Part shown: piece by piece, positions 6,151 to 9,612 of the stretch
Layout of the letters: every line of letters begins with the position of its first letter
Position numbering within the stretch: the stretch's first letter is position 1
Assembly: GCA_937925695.1 (NCBI GenBank)
Contig: CALAMD010000085.1
Span: 1-9,612, forward strand
From: an uncultured Bacillaceae bacterium
GTDB lineage: Bacteria; Bacillota; Bacilli; Bacillales; Amphibacillaceae
Direction of reading: 5' to 3'
Length of the DNA stretch: 9,612 nucleotides
Notes under the pieces: model-generated
Told to the model about the DNA's origin: nothing
Seen by the model: the letters and a program-made list of their open reading frames with translations, nothing else
Databases searched by the model: none
Made by a program: the position numbers and the translations under genes

Positions 6151-7104
6151 ATGAACGACGTCATCACAATTGGAGACGCCATGATTGCATTCAATCCATC
6201 ACGAACGGGTCCAATGAGATTTGTAGAATCGTTTCATCGGAATATCGGTGGAGCTGAGCTGAATGTTGCGATTGGATGTTCTAGATTAGGTTTAAATGCA
6301 GGGTGGATTAGTTGCTTAGGGAATGATCCTTTTGGTAAATATATTCGAAACTTTGCAAGAGGGGAAGGCATTGACACTTCTAAAGTTCGGTTAGTTGACG
6401 GGTATTCAACCTCTTTAAATTTTAAAGAAATCATGGAAGATGGTAGTGTTAGCACATTTTACTATAGAGATAACTCACCACTATTAGCTTTGAATCCAAC
6501 GACTGACCTTGTGGATGAGTATTTTAAAAACGCAAAAGTATTTCATTTTACTGGAATTTTCCCTGCTGTTACGGAAGAAAATATTGAGATTACCAAGAAA
6601 GCACTAGAATTGGCTAAAAAGCATGGGCTCACGGTTTCATTCGATCCAAACATCCGGTTAAAGCTATGGAGCAAAGAGCGTGCGCGTGAGGTATTGCGAT
6701 CCTTTTTACCTTATGTTGATATCCTTCTGGCTGGTATCGATGAGATGGAAATCATCCTTGGTACTACAAATGTGAACGACATAATCAAAAAGTGTGAGTC
6801 TTACGGCATTCGTCACGTCATTTTGAAGCGGGGTAGTAATGGAGCGATTGGTTATCATGAAGGTGAGTTGATTGAACTGCCTGCTGTTGAAAACACCAAT
6901 GTAGTTGATACCGTGGGAGCTGGTGATGGTTTTGATGCTGGATATCTATATTCATTTTTGCAAGGCTGGACACTAAAAAGGTCGTTACAATTTGCGAATA
7001 CAATAGGTTCTATGGTCGTAGAAGTAATGGGAGACAACGAAGGGTTACCTTACTTAGAAGACGTTGAAATCAAAATGGGTAAAATAGAACGTGTCGATCG
7101 ATAA
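6151..7104 (+). CDS. PfkB-family sugar kinase, probable 2-keto-3-deoxygluconate kinase
   Basis: A 317-residue PfkB/ribokinase-fold kinase. Residues 33-48 (GGAELNVAIGCSRLG) form the N-terminal substrate region, STFYYRDNSP (101-110) matches the lid and sugar-acid-binding part of KDG kinases, FDPNIRLKLW (164-173) is a KDG-kinase-type segment, LKRGSNGA (225-232) is nucleotide-binding, and DTVGAGDGFDAG (253-264) is PfkB signature 2 with the catalytic base Asp259. Probable reaction: ATP-dependent phosphorylation of KDG (or a similar 2- or 3-keto sugar acid) at O6, feeding the KDPG aldolase upstream. ATG 6151 is chosen because AAGGAGGA (6136-6143) is ideally spaced; an in-frame ATG at 6115 overlaps the end of rpiA and would add twelve residues with no family similarity. 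Exact substrate remains an inference; ribokinase or fructokinase activity is less likely. Confidence 0.88.
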   Translation: MNDVITIGDAMIAFNPSRTGPMRFVESFHRNIGGAELNVAIGCSRLGLNAGWISCLGNDPFGKYIRNFARGEGIDTSKVRLVDGYSTSLNFKEIMEDGSVSTFYYRDNSPLLALNPTTDLVDEYFKNAKVFHFTGIFPAVTEENIEITKKALELAKKHGLTVSFDPNIRLKLWSKERAREVLRSFLPYVDILLAGIDEMEIILGTTNVNDIIKKCESYGIRHVILKRGSNGAIGYHEGELIELPAVENTNVVDTVGAGDGFDAGYLYSFLQGWTLKRSLQFANTIGSMVVEVMGDNEGLPYLEDVEIKMGKIERVDR

Positions 7105-7129
7105 AACATTAGGAAGGAGTTTTTCTAAA

Positions 7130-7762
7130 TTGAAATTACAGTTAGCATTAGACCGTTTGACATGGGATGAATCGATGGATGTCTTGGGAAAAACTCATGA
7201 ATATATAGATATCATCGAAGTTGGTACAGGTGTGATCAAAGAGTATGGGATGGCGATTGTTCGTGAGATCAGACAAAAGTTTCCGAATCATACCATCATG
7301 GCAGACATGAAAACGTGTGATGCTGGAGGCCATGAGGCAAGACAGGCTTTTGAAGCTGGATCAGATATCGTTACGGTCATGGCTTTTTCGTCTCCACTTA
7401 CGATTCAAGATACCATGAAAGAATCTGAAAAATATGGTGGTCAGACGATGGTCGATTTATTGGAGGTCAAGGACCGCGAATCGATTCAAAAATTAGCTGA
7501 TCTGAATGTGAAAATAGTCAGTTTGCACGTAGGGAAAGACCAACAAAAAGAGGGCGTATTCAATACAGAACTATTTCAATTATTGGAAGGCTATTCGTTT
7601 GAAGTAGCAGTGGCAGGCGGAATAAATGAAGAAACCATCGATCAGGTTGTTTCAGGAGGCCCTGAAATTATCATTGTAGGAAGTGCTATTACAAAGGCCA
7701 AGGATCCTCTTTCTGTCACGAAAAACATTCGCGAAAGAATAAAGGGTTCGACCAATGCTTAA
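7130..7762 (+). CDS. 3-hexulose-6-phosphate synthase (HPS)-like protein of the OMP-decarboxylase/KGPDC superfamily
   Basis: A 210-residue TIM-barrel protein. It shows the superfamily residues Asp8 in QLALD, Glu30 in IIEVGT, the Asp59-x-Lys61-x-x-Asp64 metal and catalytic motif in ADMKTCDAGG, Asp109 in MVDLLEV, His133 in LHVGKD, and the phosphate-binding AVAGGI (160-165) and IIVGSAI (181-187). Relatives are HPS (ribulose-5-phosphate plus formaldehyde to hexulose-6-phosphate) and 3-keto-L-gulonate-6-phosphate decarboxylase (KGPDC). The TTG at 7130 is chosen because it gives the family's usual MKLQLALD start and has AGGAAGGAG at 7111-7119; an upstream GTG at 7091 overlaps the kinase gene. Lys136 stands where HPS has Tyr and KGPDC has a catalytic Arg (from memory), so the reaction is uncertain. 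It overlaps the next gene by eight bases. Confidence 0.8.
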   Translation: MKLQLALDRLTWDESMDVLGKTHEYIDIIEVGTGVIKEYGMAIVREIRQKFPNHTIMADMKTCDAGGHEARQAFEAGSDIVTVMAFSSPLTIQDTMKESEKYGGQTMVDLLEVKDRESIQKLADLNVKIVSLHVGKDQQKEGVFNTELFQLLEGYSFEVAVAGGINEETIDQVVSGGPEIIIVGSAITKAKDPLSVTKNIRERIKGSTNA

Positions 7763-8699
7763 CATAGCGACGATGGGGACGAGTAAGATCACCCACGCCT
7801 TTATTGAAGCGACGGAGGCATTGGACGAAGCGAAAGTCGTGGCTGTGTTTTCACGAAAGGAAAACACAGCTCGATCTTTAGCAAACAAATATGGAATAAA
7901 GACCATCTATACTGATTTAACTGTCTTGCTAGCTGACCCCAATATCCATTGTGTTTATATAGCCACACCGAACGTGCTGCACTTTGAACATGTGATGGCA
8001 TGTCTTCGGGAAGGGAAACATGTGATTTGCGAGAAACCGATTTTTTTAACCTCGCAAGAATGGGATTTGGCATACGCAGAAGCTGATCGGAGAGGTCTCT
8101 ATTTATTTGAGGCGATGCGTCATTTGCATACGCCGAATTTTACCAGGTTAAAAGAATCTTTAAAAGAAGTAGGGGATGTAAGTAGTGTGTATCTGCATAG
8201 AATACGCTACTCGTCTAAGTATGATGCTTTCCTACAGGGTCAGATATCAAATGTATTCTCGAAGGAGGCAGGAGGCGGTGCATTAAGAGACCTAGGCGTC
8301 TATCCATTAAGTCTCTCACTGGCCATTTTCGGAGTACCTAGATCGACTTCTTATCACCCTGTACTTCTTGATAATCAAGTGGATGGAAGCGGAGTAATGG
8401 TGCTCAATTATAATGGGTTTAACTGTGTAATTATGGTTTCGAAAATAGCTACCTCATATAATAATGGAGAAATACACGGTCAAAAAGGAACCATTACTGT
8501 GGATAACCCTGCGCCGATCAAAAAAATTAAACTGCACTCTGGTGGAAAAATGAAAGATGTAGGCATTGAGGAAAGCTTACCCAATATGAGTTATCAAATT
8601 AAGAACTTCATTCACATCATGAACGAGCGAGATCATGAATTATATCATTATTATCGAGAAATAAGTAAACAAGTGACTAGAATCATTGAACAGTATTGA
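7755..8699 (+). CDS. Gfo/Idh/MocA-family NAD(P)-dependent oxidoreductase
   Basis: A 314-residue oxidoreductase with an N-terminal Rossmann domain (IATMGTSKIT, 4-13, a GTSxI-type nucleotide loop), ATPNVLHFEHV (70-80), the conserved CEKP with Lys94 (92-95), EAMRHLHTP (119-127) and a C-terminal beta domain containing YSSKYDAF (152-159) and GGGALRDLGVYP (173-184), where Asp179 and Tyr183 are in the family's usual catalytic region. Such enzymes oxidise or reduce a hydroxyl of a sugar, inositol or sugar acid; the subgroup resembles YulF-like proteins of Bacillus. Its ATG overlaps the HPS-like stop by eight bases, with AAGGG (7742-7746) upstream, so expression is coupled. It is the last gene before the operon terminator. 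Oxidation at C3 of an aldonate would make a substrate for the HPS-like protein, but this is inference. Confidence 0.88.
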   Translation: MLNIATMGTSKITHAFIEATEALDEAKVVAVFSRKENTARSLANKYGIKTIYTDLTVLLADPNIHCVYIATPNVLHFEHVMACLREGKHVICEKPIFLTSQEWDLAYAEADRRGLYLFEAMRHLHTPNFTRLKESLKEVGDVSSVYLHRIRYSSKYDAFLQGQISNVFSKEAGGGALRDLGVYPLSLSLAIFGVPRSTSYHPVLLDNQVDGSGVMVLNYNGFNCVIMVSKIATSYNNGEIHGQKGTITVDNPAPIKKIKLHSGGKMKDVGIEESLPNMSYQIKNFIHIMNERDHELYHYYREISKQVTRIIEQY

Positions 8700-8718
8700 G
8701 ACGTTGTTTGTGTTAGAT

Positions 8719-8758
8719 GACTATTCAGAATTACATTATTGCTGAATAGTCTTTTTTT
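8719..8758 (+). terminator. Rho-independent terminator at the end of the operon
   Basis: GACTATTCAG (8719-8728) pairs perfectly over ten bases with CTGAATAGTC (8742-8751) around a 13-nt loop, followed directly by seven Ts (8752-8758). It begins 20 bases after the oxidoreductase stop and marks a clear boundary between the sugar operon and the following SDR gene. Confidence 0.93.
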
Positions 8759-8780
8759 CTACATATGATGATTCTGAACA

Positions 8781-8811
8781 CATCTTTCCGATTATAACAA
8801 GCCATCTTTCC
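8781..8811. repeat. Direct repeat CATCTTTCC, 22 bp apart, upstream of the SDR promoter
   Basis: The nine-base sequence CATCTTTCC occurs at 8781-8789 and 8803-8811, start to start 22 bases, close to two helical turns. The second copy ends seven bases before the -35 hexamer at 8819. That geometry fits an activator or regulator binding on one DNA face next to the polymerase, although no protein can be named. Confidence 0.55.
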
Positions 8812-8818
8812 AAAACTA

Positions 8819-8847
8819 TTTACATCCCCATTAATCCTCTCTATAAT
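8819..8847 (+). promoter_or_regulatory. Strong sigma-A-type promoter for the SDR gene
   Basis: TTTACA (8819-8824) and a perfect TATAAT (8842-8847) are spaced by 17 bases. This predicts a start near base 8854 and an untranslated leader of about 120 bases before the SDR ATG. A second TATAAT at 8854-8859 has no good -35. The leader contains the cre-like site and a long inverted repeat. Confidence 0.8.
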
Positions 8848-8870
8848 CGACTATATAATTAGATTTTTCC

Positions 8871-8935
8871 AAAAACATTTTCTCGTATAGTGAAAACGTA
8901 TACATAGAAGTGACAGCCTTTGTGAAAATGTTTTT
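8871..8935. repeat. Perfect 12-bp inverted repeat bracketing the cre-like site in the SDR leader
   Basis: AAAAACATTTTC (8871-8882) is the exact reverse complement of GAAAATGTTTTT (8924-8935), with 41 bases between. In RNA this would make a long-range stem enclosing the cre-like sequence. The left arm can also pair through TTTTC with a nearer GAAAA at 8892-8896, so two alternative folds are possible. In DNA it could bind two copies of a dimeric regulator. Confidence 0.6.
8891..8904. promoter_or_regulatory. cre-like site (CcpA catabolite repression)
   Basis: TGAAAACGTATACA matches the Bacillus cre consensus TGWAARCGYTWNCW with one mismatch. It begins about 37 bases downstream of the predicted transcription start of the SDR gene, a position where CcpA acts as a roadblock to repress. 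Repression of fatty-acid degradation by good carbon sources would make physiological sense for a 3-hydroxyacyl-CoA dehydrogenase gene. Confidence 0.6.
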
Positions 8936-8975
8936 AATGAGAGATTCCAATTTTCATAGAAACGGGGGATTCTGA

Positions 8976-9612
8976 ATGCAAATCAAAAATCATGTAGCGG
9001 TCATAACCGGCGGGGCTTCAGGATTAGGTGAGGCGACGGCGAGACGGATCATTGACCGTGGTGGCAAGGTCGTTGCGTTGGACTTGAATGAAGAGCGTGG
9101 CGAATCGATTGAGGGTGAGTTTTCGGGTGAGTATCTGTTTGTGAAAACGGATGTGACCGATGAGGCGAGTGTGACAGCGGCTTTGGATCGAGCAGTTTCT
9201 CATTTTGGTGGGATTCATTTTTTGATCAGCTGTGCTGGAATCGCGCCGCCTGAGAAAACGTTTGGGCGGAGAGGACCGCACCGATTGTCGACGTTTTCAA
9301 AGGTTGTGGAAGTGAATCTAATTGGAACGTTTAATGTGATTCGTTTGGCGGCGGAACGTTTTTCTGAAAATCAACCGAATGAGCATGGTGAACGGGGTGT
9401 GATTGTGAATACGGCATCGGTGGCGGCGTTTGATGGACAGATTGGTCAGGCAGCGTATGGGGCTTCGAAGGCTGGTGTGGCCGGGATGACGCTTCCGATT
9501 GCACGGGATTTGTCTGTGCATGGGATTCGTGTGATGGCGATTGCGCCTGGTTTATTTGAAACACCGATGTTTGAGCAACTGCCTGAAAGTGCGCGGCAAG
9601 CGTTGGGTGAGA
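8976..9612 (+). CDS. Type-2 3-hydroxyacyl-CoA dehydrogenase-like SDR (partial, 3' end outside window)
   Basis: The first 212 residues of a classical short-chain dehydrogenase/reductase, usually about 255 long; the window ends before the stop. It shows the Rossmann loop TGGASGLG (11-18), Asp36 after the second strand (NAD rather than NADP preference), CAGIA (86-90), Asn114 in VNLIGTFNV, and the catalytic Ser148, Tyr161 and Lys165 in NTASVAAF and YGASK. FDGQIGQAAYGASKAG and MTLPIARDL followed by IAPGLFETPM are characteristic of the HSD17B10-like type-2 3-hydroxyacyl-CoA dehydrogenases, which act in beta-oxidation of fatty or branched-chain acyl-CoA. ATG 8976 has GGGGGA at 8964-8969. Codons here favour G-ending triplets (GCG, GTG, ACG), unlike the AT-ending codons of the operon before it. 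It has its own promoter and is probably unrelated to the sugar operon. Confidence 0.9.
   Translation, partial: MQIKNHVAVITGGASGLGEATARRIIDRGGKVVALDLNEERGESIEGEFSGEYLFVKTDVTDEASVTAALDRAVSHFGGIHFLISCAGIAPPEKTFGRRGPHRLSTFSKVVEVNLIGTFNVIRLAAERFSENQPNEHGERGVIVNTASVAAFDGQIGQAAYGASKAGVAGMTLPIARDLSVHGIRVMAIAPGLFETPMFEQLPESARQALGE

Noticed and set aside
9024..9564. Three overlapping minus-strand open frames near the window end
   Set aside because: All are antisense to the SDR gene, whose catalytic motifs are intact; their Arg/His/Ser-rich translations are typical shadows of a GC-richer gene.
1..9612. Frameshifted or broken genes, CRISPR arrays, tRNAs, insertion sequences
   Set aside because: All main reading frames are intact with full-length family matches apart from the two cut by the window edges; no array-like repeats, cloverleaf-like sequences, transposase motifs or terminal inverted repeats were seen by eye.

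Overview
The window looks like a low-GC Gram-positive genome, most probably a member of the Bacillaceae. The DNA is AT-rich, the ribosome binding sites are strong AGGAGG types, TTG and GTG starts are common, there is a CcpA-type cre-like site, and the 6-phospho-3-hexuloisomerase-like protein keeps the HANLE C-terminus of Bacillus HxlB. The substrate-binding protein is rich in Asp and Glu, which would fit a salt-tolerant species, but that is only a hint.

Layout. Bases 2-73 are the last codons of an upstream gene, probably for a membrane protein, followed by a terminator (104-144). A promoter with operator-like repeats (199-263) then starts a nine-gene, co-directional, tightly packed operon (283-8699): a LacI-family regulator, a 6-phospho-3-hexuloisomerase (PHI)-like SIS protein, a KDPG/KHG aldolase, a complete TRAP transporter (DctP, DctQ, DctM), ribose-5-phosphate isomerase A, a PfkB sugar kinase of 2-keto-3-deoxygluconate (KDG) kinase type, a 3-hexulose-6-phosphate synthase (HPS)-like decarboxylase/aldolase-family protein, and a Gfo/Idh/MocA oxidoreductase. 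A perfect hairpin and T-tract (8719-8758) end the operon. A 276-bp regulatory region then carries a near-consensus sigma-A promoter, a cre-like site and repeats. It leads into a type-2 3-hydroxyacyl-CoA dehydrogenase-like SDR gene that is cut by the window end.

How the genes fit together. TRAP transporters usually import organic acids. The kinase plus KDPG aldolase form the classical route KDG to KDPG to pyruvate plus glyceraldehyde-3-phosphate. The unusual part is that the same operon holds HPS-like and PHI-like genes and RpiA, which together connect a 3-ketohexose (or 3-keto sugar acid) phosphate with ribulose-5-phosphate and ribose-5-phosphate. Two models fit: formaldehyde fixation or release by the ribulose monophosphate (RuMP) reactions, or a sugar-acid pathway in which a 3-keto-aldonate phosphate (possibly made by the Gfo/Idh oxidoreductase) is decarboxylated to ribulose-5-phosphate. 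Active-site differences in the HPS-like and PHI-like proteins make the second model worth testing. The enzymes that would make KDG from a uronate or aldonate are not in the window, so the imported compound is unknown.

No rRNA, tRNA, CRISPR array, insertion sequence or phage gene was seen.
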